DNA from: Linaria vulgaris
Lineage: Eukaryota; Streptophyta; Magnoliopsida; Lamiales; Plantaginaceae
Length of the DNA: 64,000 nt
Reading direction: 5' to 3'
NCBI GenBank assembly: GCA_948329865.1
Contig: OX415249.1
Location: 69,671,395-69,735,394, forward strand
Shown here: one piece after another, positions 13,001 to 26,509 of the stretch
Layout of the letters: the number at the start of each line of letters is the position of its first letter
How positions within the stretch are numbered: the stretch's first letter is position 1
Notes under the pieces: generated by a model
The model's database searches: none
What the model saw: the letters and a program-made list of their open reading frames with translations, nothing else
What the model was told of the DNA's origin: nothing
Made by a program: the position numbers and the translations under genes

Positions 13001-16000
13001 CCATAAATATAGCTTCTAGGATAAGCTGTGCCAGTAATTGTGCTTCTATGAATTGCTTCTCGTTTTTTATATTGCAGAGTACTGAAGAAGGAGTGAGACT
13101 TGCGAATGAAATTGGTTATCCTGTCATGATCAAAGTAAGTATAGTATTCTATAGAAAGTATTACAGTCCTAGTTTGAGGAGGTTGCTCTGTATTTCTCAC
13201 TTGCCAAAGCTCTTAGGGCTTTTGTGGAAGTAGAGTTGACAGGATTCTCGTGAGTTTGCAGAAGAATGTTTCTGTCAGAGTTTAAACGTTGCATATATGG
13301 TGTAAGACCTGATACATCTGTTAGTGGTATCATCAGATAGTCAAATTAAGATAACTTTAGTAATTTGTAGTATAGTATAAAACAATTTTTTGGCGGAAAA
13401 AAATCCATCATGTTATAGGTAATGGGATAGTTTACACTTTATAATCTCATGGACACTTAAAAATGCAAATACCACGATATGTTCTAGGTGTCATATTTGT
13501 TATTCATGAGTTTTGATCATGATTGGTAATTTTAAAAGTAAAAAAGTATCAAATTCAACTCAAGAACTGAAAATAACATATCATTACTTTCTTATCCCCT
13601 ACTTTGATGAAGTGGTCCATTTGGGTTAAGTTGCGGTCAATGCAGTGATTAACTTTTTATTACTGTATTAACGTACTGCAAATAACCAACATTTTCATAT
13701 TTGTTGGTTAATTAACCGCAGTAACCCTAGGCTTGGTCTAGCGGTAGATTATTATTAGGTACTGCAAATAATCAAGCTTTTCTTTGCTGATTAGATTGTG
13801 TATGTTCATCCGCTAAATTTTCTTAATACAGCTTGGCTAGCATCTCGATTTGGATTCATGTTTTATTCATCATCAATACCATATTTTATTTTTAAATTTG
13901 GATTTGATAAAGTAACCTCTGACATGGACCACCATGTCAAAAAGTTTCTGTCAATATATTCTTCAATCTATACTTGGAAAATTCATCGAAATAGTTTTCT
14001 TGACTGTAAAAACTTGACTTTTTGTAGGCAACAGCTGGTGGTGGAGGGCGTGGTATGCGTCTTGCTAAGGAACCTGACGAGTTTGTAAAATTATTGCAGG
14101 TACACCATTTTTTCTTGAAGCTTTCTATTAAGTTTTCTCTGTTATGCGCTTTCTTTTCCCTTTTGTCCTCGAGATTCCAAATTTTCCAATATATTCAGAA
14201 ACTGGAGTTCATGCGATTGCATCATATGTTTTGAGAGTATACTGGAGTATCACAATTCTACATCCGATCTTACTATATTTTAACTTTGCTCGAGTTGAAA
14301 GCTAATCATGTGCGGCTTACTATCTGAAATAATTGTTCTTTTATTTGTGCTGTTCCATATCTGAAATTTCATCAGTTTTCTTAATATCTAAAAGTTCATG
14401 CTATTAGGTTAAGATACCCTAAAATGTGCATGCATTGATCTTTGAGTGCTGCTCATATCTGTTATAACTTGTACGGGACAATCAGGATTTTTTTTTTCTT
14501 CAGAATATTAATGTTGTGGTAACTGATATTTACCAAAACATTTTTAGTTCTGTGTCACAAAGTCTATTCAGATAAGTTGTATGCCATTATTCTTTCTTTT
14601 CTTTGGTGTTAACAGCAAGCTAAAACTGAGGCTGCAGCTGCATTTGGTAATGATGGTGTTTACCTGGAGAAGTATATCCAGAACCCAAGGCACATTGAAT
14701 TTCAGGTAATAGCAGTGATTTTACTGTCCACCAAATTCACTTGAAAAAGCTTTTATGAAGCTAAAGTTCGAAACATGTATTTTTATCGGAAAATTCTAAA
14801 TTAAAGAACAATGAGATTTATTTACCTATTTATAAGTTTATGTGAGAAAAGATGAAGATACCGGTGTGGTGATTCTGATCAAATTGTGGCTGTGGGTTTA
14901 TGGGTTACAATGTGGATTTTCCTTGATAATCTAGAGCAAAATTTTGATCTTTGAGTAGATTTTAATTAAGTGACTTGTACGAGACGTGTATGCACATGAG
15001 ATGTGTTCAAATCAAATCATCAATTTATTGTCTAACTATTTACTAATCTATGAAATATATTGTAGTGGAAAGGGGTGAGGTACGCTCTGAAGGTTTTTAT
15101 TTCTTATGAGATACTTTTAAACTTATTAACCAGATTAAACAGAACAGGTTTAAGCATACAATTATGTCAGCGTATAACTATACTATTGTTTATAGTTCTT
15201 CTGAAATGTGCCTTTTTAAATAATTATTTTGGAAGTGAGAGATAATGTATTTATATGAGGCTGTGACAATTGCTTTACTGGCAGGACCATCCATTTGTTT
15301 TGTTTATCGCACTTGTTTCCCTACTGCTATAAGTTACATAGAAAAAGTTTGCTTTTATTTGATTTTTCCGAAGTTATGACTGTATGTTTCTCTTTTTCGT
15401 TCCTTCTCTTCTTTAGCAACAAGGTGAGTCTAGTTATTCATCTAGTTGAAAAATAATATCATTTGCTTTCTTGGTTGAATATTACTCGGTGTGCTAATAT
15501 TAAGACGTGGTTGTATTTTGCATTATAATAGTCGCGCTTATTTGATATGGAAGATATGGATCATTAGGTAGAAACAGTTCCTTTACGTGATAAGGAACAC
15601 TGTGTTGAAATAGAAGTGGACATGATGTAACGAGGGGTACTCTTAATGACTTAGGTATTATTAGTTCATATAACTTAAGTGGACATGATATGGAACACTG
15701 TGCTCATATAACTTAGGTATTATTAGTTATATGAGATTTATTGGATCCCCTCTTCATGACTGTAAGACCTACCTTAATTGTTTTGCAGGTTTTGGCTGAC
15801 AAACATGGTAATGTTGTGCACTTTGGGGAGCGTGATTGTAGTATTCAGGTATACATTTGCCTTTCTTCTACTTTAACTCTTGCAGCTAGGTTTTACTGTA
15901 GCGTGTTATTTGGTATCAGCCTCAGTACTCTTTGGCTGTTTGTTGAAAGTAAAGGTGTCCCCTAAACTTTCAATTTTCTGTCTGCATTTTGAAAACCTTA

Positions 16001-19000
16001 TGTACTACGCTCCTCGTACTAATAAATGCAGTTTTTCTTTCTTGATCCAAACAATATTGGGAACTGTCTTCCTTGCTTGGCATGCAACCTGAGTCTTTTT
16101 CTCTAAATAGCCTCTGCCTCCTATATATAAAGCCTTAAAATGAATTTTCTATCTGCTCCATCAGCCCAATGACTATCTGATTAATGATGGATTTGCCACC
16201 TACCCATGTGATGGACTCGTAATTAATACCGGCTCATACGTGCAACAGTATTCGAGAATTATCCACATGACTCAGAGGCAGCCCTAGCCTCCTATATAAA
16301 GTGGCTTCTTCTTCTAATGAGTCTTTTTAGAGAGTTCAAAGATATATTTCCCTAATAAGCATTCGCTAAAATTATCTTGGGTTCAACGAAGTTGAATGAG
16401 TTGAGTAACATAGCACATCGAGTAACAGTTAATCACTGATTTGCAGAGAAGAAATCAGAAGTTGCTAGAAGAAGCACCTTCACCCGCATTGACATCAGAA
16501 CTGCGGAAAGCCATGGGTGATGCAGCAGTAGCAGCAGCAGCATCCATAGGTTATGTTGGTGTTGGTACTGTCGAGTTCCTTTTGGATGAAAGAGGTTCCT
16601 TTTACTTCATGGAGATGAACACTAGAATCCAGGTGAGACGACAGACAGTCTGTTTATTTCATGGGGTTCATCCTTGATGTGTAAAATTTAGATGTTTTCT
16701 TCTGCCATAAATGTTAGGTGGAGCATCCAGTTACAGAAATGATTTCCTCTGTCGACCTAATTGAAGAACAAATTCGTGTGGCGATGGGAGAGAAACTTCG
16801 CTACAAACAGGTAAATGTTGGGATCTCTCTAGATACTTGGAAATAAGCTGTTATCTACAGTTCAAATGAACATTTGTTTCTTGAATGTAGGAGGATATTG
16901 TGCTTAGGGGACATTCAATTGAATGCCGAATCAATGCAGAAGATGCTTTCAAGAATTTCAGACCTGGACCAGGTAAAGAATTGTGTGCATGCTTACATAA
17001 TGTGAATTCTTTTCTTGATGCCCTTGTTATATATATATATATATATTTTTTTTTTGTATTTTCCACTGCCTGAATTAAATTCTTGACTCGAAGCTCCTAC
17101 CAAGTTTTCTAATTGATACATGTAGTGATCAATGATGGGGAAGTCAATTTTTTTTTTTTTTTAATTCAAACACCAGTTACTAATATGATAACATCCAGTA
17201 GAAAATGTTATAACAGTTGTATTTGTATGCTAATACCCCAGTATTTTCTTGAACAGGGAGAATAACTGCTTACTTGCCAGCAGGAGGTCCATTTGTGCGA
17301 ATGGATAGCCATGTTTACCCAGACTACGTGGTTCCACCAAGCTACGATTCTCTTCTTGGAAAGGTTCGCATATTGTGCATTTCCACGGGCTAGTTTTCTT
17401 ATGCGATGTTTGAACATGAATCTTTGTGAAATACTGAGAAAAACTTCTACTTCATATCATTTTCCTAATAACAAGATATAAATTATAAAATAAAATAAAA
17501 TCTCATCTGAATTGATGGAAGTCCTTAAAGATGATACAAATGTAGCACTGGAAGTTAATGAAGGAGACATTTGTTATTTTGGCTGATTTATGCAATTGAA
17601 GTTGCAATGTTGCATATTATATGGTTTAAGGCACTTAATGTTGATGAATTCAGTATGTGTCCTGGGTTGTGTTCATACTTTGAATGTGTAAATCTCTCTA
17701 TGAATATGTCTCTAGCCACCTAAATATAAATTTCCAGTCTCATTTTCTGTTCGACTATTACTGTTTAGGCTTGATGATAGCATTTGTACCTTTTCTTTTG
17801 TCAAAGTACAAGAGTTTGATTATGTTTGTGAATACACTGTGGATGATAAGTTCTTGAAAGAAGATTCGACATGTCCTAACGTATGTTTCTTAATTGCAAT
17901 TTCAGCTTATTGTCTGGGCTCCAACAAGAGAGAGGGCAATTCAACGCATGAAAAGGGCTCTCAACGACACCATTATTACAGGTAAACTGGTGGCTTACAT
18001 TAAGTTTACAAGTAGTAGCTGACTTGTGGTTTGTTGTGGTGATTCACTTCGTATAATGAAAACAAAATAAATCATAGAATAATAAAAGGAATAAACTAAA
18101 TCAAGAATGCTTGTGTTTACGTGCACTTGTTAAGTTTTTTTCTTGTTATGCTTAGAATTCTACTCCCCAGTGATACCCTTTGGTGGGATGATTACATATA
18201 CACCCCCCTTAGATTCAGCCTAATTACAAATATGTCAGTACTATTTGAATAATTACGGTTAGCATTCTAATTCCGAGCATATTGTGGACTTTAGAGCTCC
18301 CAATGTTTGAGTAAAAATCATCCCTTTGTTTGTAATTCTGTCAGCCCCCTCCTCCCCCCGCAAAAAAAAGTGTATCTTCTCTGAAACTGAAGCTAAACGA
18401 TAATCAAATCAGTCTGGTAAGGTAACATGAGTCTTGGGGCATAATATTCTACTTTGGTAATGTTTCTTCTTGTCCATGATAATCAAACATTTCTTGTTTT
18501 TACGTAAATCTTATATGCATTGGTATTAGTCCAATATCTTCAATAGCGCTCTCCAGACTACAATAATTTCCTTCTCTTGTGGCCAGGGGTTCCAACAACT
18601 ATTGAGTACCATAAGCTTATCCTTGAAGTTGAGGTGGGCATCTGTTGTAGTTATCTAAATTGGCACTTCATTGGGAGGACTTATATAAACTTGAATTTTG
18701 TCTCATGTTTTTGTCTTGCCATAGGACTTCAAAAACGGGAAGGTCGATACTGCTTTTATTCCAAAACACGAACAAGAGCTTGCTGCGGTAAGGAACTGGA
18801 TATGTTACTTCTTGAAATATCTATCCTCTTTTTCATCTCTAGGCCACCAGTAATCATCCACCCCCCCCCCCCTGGCGCGCGACATCCTATGAAGTATTGG
18901 CCATATATTTCCTATGATGTATGATTCGCGTGTTCTCAGGTTCTTGGTACTTATCATAAATAGTAAAGTCTTACCGAAACTGGGTTGTATGTACACTGAC

Positions 19001-19308
19001 ATTCTAACGCACTGAACGCCTGTAGTTAATATCATCATTTCTTTGTGAATGATGTGACAAAATCATCAGTACAGTCATTTGAGCTAGACACACCACCCTT
19101 CAAAATCGCAAACACAAAGTGAAGATATACTATCTGTTAACACTTTTCATTCTAGAATTTGTACCCTTTATAAGCATCAAATTTTGCTGTGTTTTATGGG
19201 TTTGGTTAAAGAATTCTTGTGATTACTTTGTTATTGCAGCCCGTTACAACAGAAGCTGCATCTACTAAGAAAGAGTTGGTTAATGCCTCTGCTAAAGGTG
19301 CTCTTTGA
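10008..19308 (+). CDS. CAC2: Biotin carboxylase subunit of plastid acetyl-CoA carboxylase
   Basis: It carries out the ATP-dependent carboxylation of biotin on BCCP, the first half-reaction of heteromeric acetyl-CoA carboxylase for plastid fatty-acid synthesis. Coding exons: 10008-10058, 10287-10612, 11856-11997, 12889-12987, 13078-13134, 14028-14099, 14616-14705, 15789-15848, 16447-16632, 16718-16810, 16891-16972, 17257-17363, 17906-17981, 18587-18633, 18725-18787, 19240-19308. All introns are GT-AG and the total is 1620 bases (539 residues), close to the Arabidopsis protein. Residues 1 to about 66 are a Ser/Arg/Lys-rich transit peptide. The biotin carboxylase N-domain starts KILVANRGEIAVRVIRTAHE at about 71. 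The ATP-grasp glycine loop GGGGRGMR is at 229-236. HFGERDCSIQRRNQK spans exons 8-9. The metal-binding and active-site stretch FMEMNTRIQVEHPVTEM spans exons 9-10. The biotin carboxylase C-domain follows. No premature stop or missing key residue was seen. Internal introns reach 1.2 kb. Confidence 0.97.
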
Positions 19309-21380
19309 GTGTTGGTCAATGGAACGAGTTCTCGATTTGGATATATTGCTGCGCCAAAGTGTGTTTGAATCCCTGCCCAGTTTTGTTCACATGTATCCGA
19401 GTGTGTGCACCTGTTAGCTTTGTTTTGGAACAACAAACATTTAACTTATAAAGATAGGTAGAATCATCCCATCAAAAATCAGTTCTCGTACTTGCCATTG
19501 AATCATATGTTCTTGGTTTCAGGCCTTGATGCCATTATACATATATTTTTTTCGTCCCTGCGAAGTAGATCACTCATTATTTCATAATCCTTTTAGCAGT
19601 TAATTGATATTATTTGGGCAAAAATCTTCTTTTGGTCCCACAACATTATATCTTAATCACAATTGGTCCGAAGGAATACTATAATCGTCTCAGTATTGAA
19701 AATTTGTTCTCCTCAAAAGTACTATCTTTTGGCACAAAGAAAATTTCGGCCACGAGGGCCATTTCAAAAACTTATATTTAACTGTTATTTTATTCTTTTT
19801 CTTTTGTAAGAACACATGTAAAATAACTGAATTATGTCTGCATTTGTAATTGTAAAGCTTACAGTTTAAAATGATGACTATTATGTTTCTGAAAATATGT
19901 AAGAAGAAATAATCAATTAAGCAAAACGATGAATTTATTGAATATATTTCCAACAAATATGATTAGGAGATGTAAAAAAAATAAAGTTAAAACAAAAGAA
20001 GACAATATTTTTTAATAATAAATGTTCAAAAACTTTTTTAGATACAAAATTACTGAGTATTCTTTTGAATTTAGAAATAGAACTTCAAAAATAGCGAAAG
20101 AAAAAGAAAAACAAAACGATTTTTCTATAAATTCTTAAGATTCAATGTTCGTTTTTGAACAAAAATATTAAGAAAATTCTTTAAGAAAACAAATAAGACG
20201 TAGGAATAAAAAAAAATTATTTTGTAATTATTCAAAAATTGAAAAAACTAAATTTTGTATAAATCTTAAGTTGTTTTAGTTTAACTTTCCTTTTCGATAT
20301 GATACACTTAAGATATTTTGAATATTTATTGAAGATACTTGTTTTAGTTCATTACTAGTAATATAACGCACGCGAGACCACATGTAAATTTATATTAATT
20401 TTATAAAAATAAAATTTTAAAAGATAATGTTGGTAGGGGTTGCTACTTTATAGGGTGCATATGAGCAAAATAACTAAAATGACAATATAGCTCTGTTATT
20501 CTTTTAATTGAAGAGGGAGAAAGATGGATATTTTAGGAAACAAAAAGTCGGTATCTAAATAGCCATTTTATGCGTATGGGACTTTACGTCTAATGCCGTA
20601 ATAGATCTTTTTTTTCGTTTTAATTGCTCAACACTTTCTGAAGAAAGTAACTTTCAATAAGTCCATCTCCCAAAGTAGTTTTTTTTTGTACCACCAATAT
20701 TTCCAATTATTTTTCCAGTCTATTTATCTTTTTTTTTTTAAAAAGTCAAAGATAGATGTGTTTTATGTTGGTATCGCGTTGCAAACGTATAACAATAATA
20801 AAGAACAAATAACGACAAGAAAAACTTTTATATTCATGATGTTGATTTTCCAAAATAAATACATATGACAAACAATAAAGTTTACCGAAAATGTGTAAGA
20901 ATGGATTGAAGAACGGTTTTAGGACGAGTTGAAAGCAAGCCTTCTCCCCTTAAGATCGAATTCCTCGGCTATCCTTCAAGCCCTCGTAAGGAAGAGATCT
21001 CCCAAGGTACAACGTCCACTCAAATAAACAACAAGTGAAGGACTCTACTGTTTTTCTATTTCGAACACGAACGGCATTTGCAAAACTCTGAGATTGTATA
21101 TGAAAAATAAAATGCAGAATGCTATGTTTTTGTTGGATGCTTTTCTCCTTTGCGCAAAGGCCTTTAAATAGAAAAATATTTCATGTAACAACCAAGCCAT
21201 TAAGGGGTGATTTTAATTCAGCCATAAAGCCAAATTCATTTCACATTATTATAACATTTAGGTGTGGTTTGAATTCTCAATTCAAATCTGATATTTATTA
21301 AATAAAAATCTTATTCATATAAATAAAATCTCACCAATTAGCTTCTCATTAAGCCAATACAATTCACACCATTAAACCCA
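19309..21380. other. 3' region of the biotin carboxylase gene and AT-rich intergenic DNA
   Basis: About 200-300 bases after the stop look like 3' untranslated sequence (T-rich, TTTGTTTTGG, ATACATATAT), but no single polyadenylation signal stands out. From about 19620 to 21380 the DNA is strongly AT-rich with homopolymer runs and no plausible gene. Short readings on both strands are low-complexity. Confidence 0.5.
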
Positions 21381-21539
21381 AGTTGCTATAATATCAATTG
21401 GACTCAATTCCAATTTCTAAAATTATATTTAGCCTCATGCCAAATAATAATTTCTCCAACATTTTATACCAAGCGCATTTGCGGCCAAAGAATCGTCAAG
21501 TACAATCAAGGAATGCCCAAATACAAAACAAGAAACAAA

Positions 21540-21725
21540 TTAGTGTTCCGCAAAAACTAAGTTTTGAGGATCAAGAATTTCTCCTAACGCCATGCGGGCT
21601 AAGTTGTGCGCCATCATGTTAGCATCACGACCGATCCACCTAATGAAAAACCCGCTATGTGACTCGAACATACGAAGGAAATCCGAAATGAATTAGCGTA
21701 GCTCGCGTCTTCTTGAATCCGATAA
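21540..21725 (-). pseudogene. LINE RNase H fragment
   Basis: Read on the minus strand, 21655-21560 gives a stretch resembling WIGRDANMMAHNLARMAL, preceded by 'MFESHSGFFI'-like residues. This is the conserved end of the plant LINE RNase H domain, where a (V)xRxAN..AH.LA motif follows the last strand. No reverse transcriptase is attached on either side. The fragment is short and frames shift around it. It is an isolated LINE scrap. Confidence 0.5.
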
Positions 21726-22071
21726 AGAATGTCGTGAATAATGTTAAGACAATATCTTCTTCTTGAAGCGTATCAAATTACACTTTTTCTTCACTTAGCA
21801 CAATCATTTAATGGACCAATTACCCACAGGTTGGTTGTCCATCATTATCAAATTCATCCAAAAAGCATATCCAGATATCGTCATCTTAAAAATATACAAA
21901 AGTCAGATGAGATTGCCATCTCACGCCATCTCACGAATGATGAACGGAGCAAAAGTCGATCGAGAATTTAAACAAATTATGTGATGTATATTTATTTCTT
22001 TATTATTATTATTTTCTAATAAAGACGCTTCCATTAACGATGAAAGAAAATTACATCAAAACAGGATACAC

Positions 22072-22277
22072 AAAAAAAAAACGTCTGGCATGGGTTATTC
22101 GTTTGCTGTAATGTTGAAGTAGAGCCTGATTGATCCTTGTTTCTTTTTCTATTGAGTTATTCGTTTGCTGTAATGTTATGTTGCATGGGTTTATTCATGC
22201 AGTACGTTTGGCTTTATGCCTTTGATCAATGATCATATTTTACCTTCAAAAAAAAAAAAAAAAAAAACGTCTGGCAT
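22072..22277 (+). mobile_element. Very short 5'-truncated retroposed tail with target-site duplication
   Basis: A body of about 155 bases (22092-22246) ends TTTTACCTTC plus an A run of about 20, as plant LINE 3' ends do. It is flanked by direct repeats of AAAAAAACGTCTGGCAT (22075-22091 and 22261-22277), the signature of target-primed reverse transcription. Inside, GTTATTCGTTTGCTGTAATG occurs twice (about 22094 and 22156). Class (LINE tail rather than SINE) is inferred from the end sequence. Confidence 0.65.
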
Positions 22278-23255
22278 TCATGATAATGAGGATGAATGAC
22301 ACCGTAGCAGCAAAATACGATAGCTCCTCCTAGAAAATACTCCTTTATCGCGATACTCTTACTAGATTACGGGGACATATTTCTGTTAGCTGAAAAGCTA
22401 AGCAAAGTGAGATGTAGATTGGCAGGTAAGCTTCCCCTTGGGAGTTGCTGCACGCAACCTCGAATCTTCATAAACGTACATGAAAGGAACAGGCAGATTT
22501 CCACTTAGAGCTACCTTGTACTCTTTCAACATCTCAAGTTTCTATTTTAACAATCTTCTTATCCATATTCTTCACAGTTCACAGATAACTCTGGTGCTAA
22601 AAAGGATGAAGGTATGTATTGCATTCCAGGGAGATATAAAGCAACAGAACTACTGGTTTATATCAGACAAGATCCACTAAACACACTCTTTAAACATTCA
22701 TCTCTAAACAGAAAATTAGCGTATCATCACAAAAACGAGAAAGCACGCGTAACATCCTCAAGCGAGCGAGTAAATCCATTTCTCATAGATAAAGGTAACT
22801 AAAATTACAGGATACAGTGTTTCATGAAAGAAAGTAAAAATTTATTATATATACAGAAATATGTAACATGGCATGTCTACAAACAATAAGCTGTTAAATC
22901 CTCCACACCTCCATACATTTGTCTGATAAAATAATGTCTCTTCACAAATCAGCTTATGTTTGTGGAACTGTTGAAACATAATATTATGGCTTCACTGGTA
23001 CAGGGAACTAACAACGGGCAGCTAATTCCAAATAAAACTACCTTATAGACAAGAGGATACAGAAATGAGGTACAAAAACATACATAATACATAGATTAGT
23101 CTATAAACAAATAAATGAAGCCACAAGCTCTTCAGCAATTACGGCTTTGAGGGCACACCTTTGCCAGGCGAAATTGTAGAATCTTCATACATACAGAGCT
23201 CTCCTTACAACAATTTACAGCTACTGCGATGCTCACTACTCATCCAATAATGAAC
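22278..23255. other. Intergenic DNA and probable 3' untranslated region of the F-box/LRR gene
   Basis: No coding sequence is visible on either strand. The stretch immediately downstream of the F-box/LRR stop (23255 down to roughly 22830) is a likely 3' untranslated region, judged only from position and base composition. A short run of plus-strand readings at 22480-22800 has no domain signature. Confidence 0.4.
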
Positions 23256-24588
23256 TCAGCGTAAAACATCAGGCTCTGCTAAGCTCCCAGCAAAATTCAC
23301 CTTACAGCCTTCCGGAAACTGCAATCCAGCTTCATGACATCTCACTTTATTTACATGAGGGCAAGAACGCACATCAAGATATTCAAGATATTCACAGGAC
23401 GTTAAAAGTTTTGTGAGTCCATCAACCGTAATCTTCGGACAGTTACTTATCCTCAAAATTTTCAAGTTCAACTTAGTTTCCTCATCTCCCAACCCTTGAA
23501 AAGCAGCATCTGTTACCTCTTCACAGCATCCGACATCAAGCACCTCAAGTTTCTGGCACAAGCAAAGTATCCGGTCTACAGAAGAGCTAGAGACATTAAG
23601 ACACCAATCCATACGCAGACCCCTGAGACTGCTGGAACACGCATCCGCCAACGACTTTATGGATTCATCAGACACGTTCCGGCAACCACCGATGACTAGT
23701 GTTTCCAGATTCTTGCAGTAAGTAGCCAACGACAGTAAAGAAGCATCACTAATCTTGTAACAATCCAGTAGCTTTAACGTCAAAAGCCAAGACGAACAAG
23801 CTTCCGACACACTCGAAACCCCAACGTCTCCGACATTGCTGCACTTATTAAGATTCAAATGCTTCAGATTCCGACAGCCCTCGACAAGAACGGTGAGGCC
23901 CGAGTCCGTTAAGTTGGTGCACCCCTCGAAATCCAACTCTTCCAGATCACGGCAGTTCACGGAAAGAGCGGTTAACAGAGCGTCAGCTACAAACCTGCAA
24001 CCCGCAAGACGCAAAGATGTGAGATCAGGGCAACCGAGGGCGACAGAGGATAACCCCTTATCCGTGAGCTTTCTGCAGTAAGAGACATCTAACGACTGCA
24101 AAGAACGAAGCTTCGACCCAATTTCCGTCATTCCTTTATCAGTTATACCTGTTGGTTCAAATAAAAAAAGACCAATCTTTATTAAAAAAAAAACATATAA
24201 GCAGAACTTAAACCCTAAATATCAAAATCATAATTAGGGTTAAGAAATTGGACAACGGACCTTTGCAATTGTGCAAGTTGAGATTTTGCAAGGCGGAGAA
24301 GGAGGAGGCAATGACGGCGAGATCGGAGTCGGTGACGCCAGGGTAGAAGGAGCGAGAGAGGGACTGGGAGAGGTCGAGGTCACGGAGGCGAGTGAAACGA
24401 TTGGCGATCTGACGGAGCATGTGTGGACCAGCTCTAGCGGAAAGTTTCCTGCGCTCGGTGCTCTGAAGTCGGAGCCACCTCTTGCAGACGAGGCCGAAAG
24501 CTTCTTTGTCTTTGTCGAGCTCCATTTTGGAAAGTATAGCACGAAGCTCGTCGTCACCAAGGCTCTCGTTGATGCAGCAGCACTCCAT
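23256..24588 (-). CDS. F-box / leucine-rich-repeat protein (At5g23340-like)
   Basis: Exon 1 is 24588-24261 and exon 2 is 24148-23256, joined in phase by a 112-bp GT-AG intron to give 406 residues. Residues 8-45 (ESLGDDELRAILSKMELDKD, then KEAFGLVCKRWLRLQ) are an F-box, the surface that contacts SKP1 in SCF ubiquitin ligases. The rest is about eleven cysteine-containing leucine-rich repeats of about 26 residues (for example LQSLDVSYCRKLTDKGL and LEELDFEGCTNLTDSGL), the AMN1/SKP2-like horseshoe that binds substrates. It ends KVNFAGSLAEPDVLR. Length, intron position and tail match the single-copy Arabidopsis RNI-like protein At5g23340. The start is the ATG before ECCC; the F-box lies directly after it, so no earlier start is needed. 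Substrates cannot be read from the sequence. Confidence 0.95.
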
Positions 24589-24789
24589 TTTTAGGGTATA
24601 ACTTACTTACTTTCCTCGCTTGCCTGTAATTTTATCAGTATACAGAAGAAGGTGGTGGTGGATGACACTCTGGCTTTTGAGTGTGAACTACGAAAATGCC
24701 CCGCAAGATACGGTAGGTATCAAGACAAACCAGTTATGGTATAGAATAATAATTTGTTGGAATGAATCATTATTGTTGTATTAGTTTTC

Positions 24790-25021
24790 ACGACCAAAAA
24801 TTATATTGGTACCTTTATTTGACCGCTAAATATATTTGGTATCCTAACTTATTCAGCCTTTTAAATGGTACATGAAGTTTCAAGATCTCATCAAACTAAG
24901 TACTCCCGCGACGGAGCCCCAAAATCGTCGCTCCTAAAGTCTACGTTGATGCCCATTGACCCGTCAATAACCAATTTTTGACTTCATAATTAACATATGG
25001 CAATCCTGACTAGACAAAAAA
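24790..25021 (+). repeat. Left terminal inverted repeat of the MULE
   Basis: It pairs with 32551-32783 with a few mismatches and short indels. It runs from ACGACCAAAAATTATATTGG to GACTAGACAAAAAAATAAGG. Confidence 0.9.
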
Positions 25022-25152
25022 ATAAGGACTACAAAACCCACTTTCTCCCGTGCTCTGAGCTCATTTCTCCCTCTCATTATCAGCTCACTGCCCTTTTTCA
25101 CTTTTTTCGCAACTCTATGCGTTCCACCACCACCATTGTTGAAGATGGTTGC

Positions 25153-26509
25153 TGTAAAACCCCAATTTTTACTTGTATTTCTTTCTTACTAAAACTGAAA
25201 ATTTCGTTATGCATTTTGTTTTAATTTTCTTAAGGTTCTTAAAGGTTTAAGTATTTTAGTTCTTCTTAGGAGAAGGGGAAATATTATATATATTTGGAGA
25301 ATGTTCTATTAGCAGCCGCATATCTTTTTAGAACTTTTAAGTGTATTAGGTCTCTTAATTAAGTCATAATTAATTAACAAAGATGAAAGATTAGATTATT
25401 TTATAAGTAGCCTTTTCTTTTAGCTATTAACTAAATATTAGGGCATTCAGTTCAACAGATTACATAGAAAATCACATGACTCTCTTCTTCATATTTATCA
25501 CTCACGCCGCACTCTTGTTATAGGTATACTAGTAGTAAATATATACATATACATATACGCATTGCTTTTTAACGTGATTGAAGATACATTGTTAAAGTTT
25601 ATCTGTAGATGATTGCTTGCTACATAGCATGTTAATTGATTGGAACCGATAACGTTATTGATTACTAGCACTAATGAATATGGTTCATGTGAAATAATTG
25701 TTTATTGCTTTAAACGTTTATTGTATTGATTGTTACTAACTGACTGAATTATTTGAAATAACCGAACGACTCAGTGATTGTTTGAAAACAACCGAACGAC
25801 TGACTGATTGTTTTGAACGACTGAACGATTGACTGATTGACTGGCTGATTGACTGGAATGTTTTGAACGACTGAATGGATCCACGACTTGGTAAGCATGT
25901 TGTATCGCTGGGCAGCGGCGGGCTCGCCAGATGGTCTTCGTGCCCCATGGCCCCTCTCCCTTAGACCTACGGGAGTTTCGTAGTGTCTCTGTGGGGTAAC
26001 CGACGAGCATGCATGTGTGGTATGTGGACTAATTTCAAGGTAGCTCCTTGAATGGGGGTAACAAAGACTGACTGAAAGGAGTTATAAGGATGGGTATTGT
26101 TTACTTAAGGTTGAAACTCTGTTCATTCTCGATTGATTGCCTGATTACCCGACTGTGTGGCTGCCTGAACGATTAATTGACCAATGTGCCTAATTTTTGT
26201 TTTCAATTGTTTTCAAAATAAAAGTGCACGTCATTCACTCTGCACACAAATGCACAAACACCACTGAGATTTTTATCTCACGCATGCATGTTTTTCCCCA
26301 TTCCTTTCAGCTTTAGGTCAACCAGGACGAGATTTGAAGAACATGGAGAGTGGGTTCCGTCGGGTAGTTAGTTAATGTTTGTATTAAGTTCACCTTTTTC
26401 TTTATTGTAACAGTTGTAATTGTCGTGTTTTTGCACAATTAGTATTTTTTTAAACGTGATTCTTGTTATGATATTGTACTGTTTAGCCTCGAAATTCTGG
26501 GGCGTTACA
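25153..26509. mobile_element. Solo LTR (Ty3/gypsy type) nested in the MULE
   Basis: It begins TGTAAAACCCCAATTTTTAC and ends CTCGAAATTCTGGGGCGTTACA-type sequence, with the inverted termini TGTAA...TTACA. It is flanked by a perfect 5-bp direct repeat GTTGC (25148-25152 and 26510-26514). The length is 1357 bp with no coding interior, as expected after LTR-LTR recombination removed the body. The TGTAAAACCCC start resembles LTRs of plant gypsy families. The segment 25730-25880 contains short repeats of GACTGAACGATTGACTGATT style. Removing the LTR restores continuous MULE sequence, so it inserted after the MULE. Confidence 0.92.

Noticed and set aside
24271..24594. 107-residue plus-strand reading and an overlapping 106-residue minus reading
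   Set aside because: Both are shadows of exon 1 of the F-box/LRR gene in other frames.
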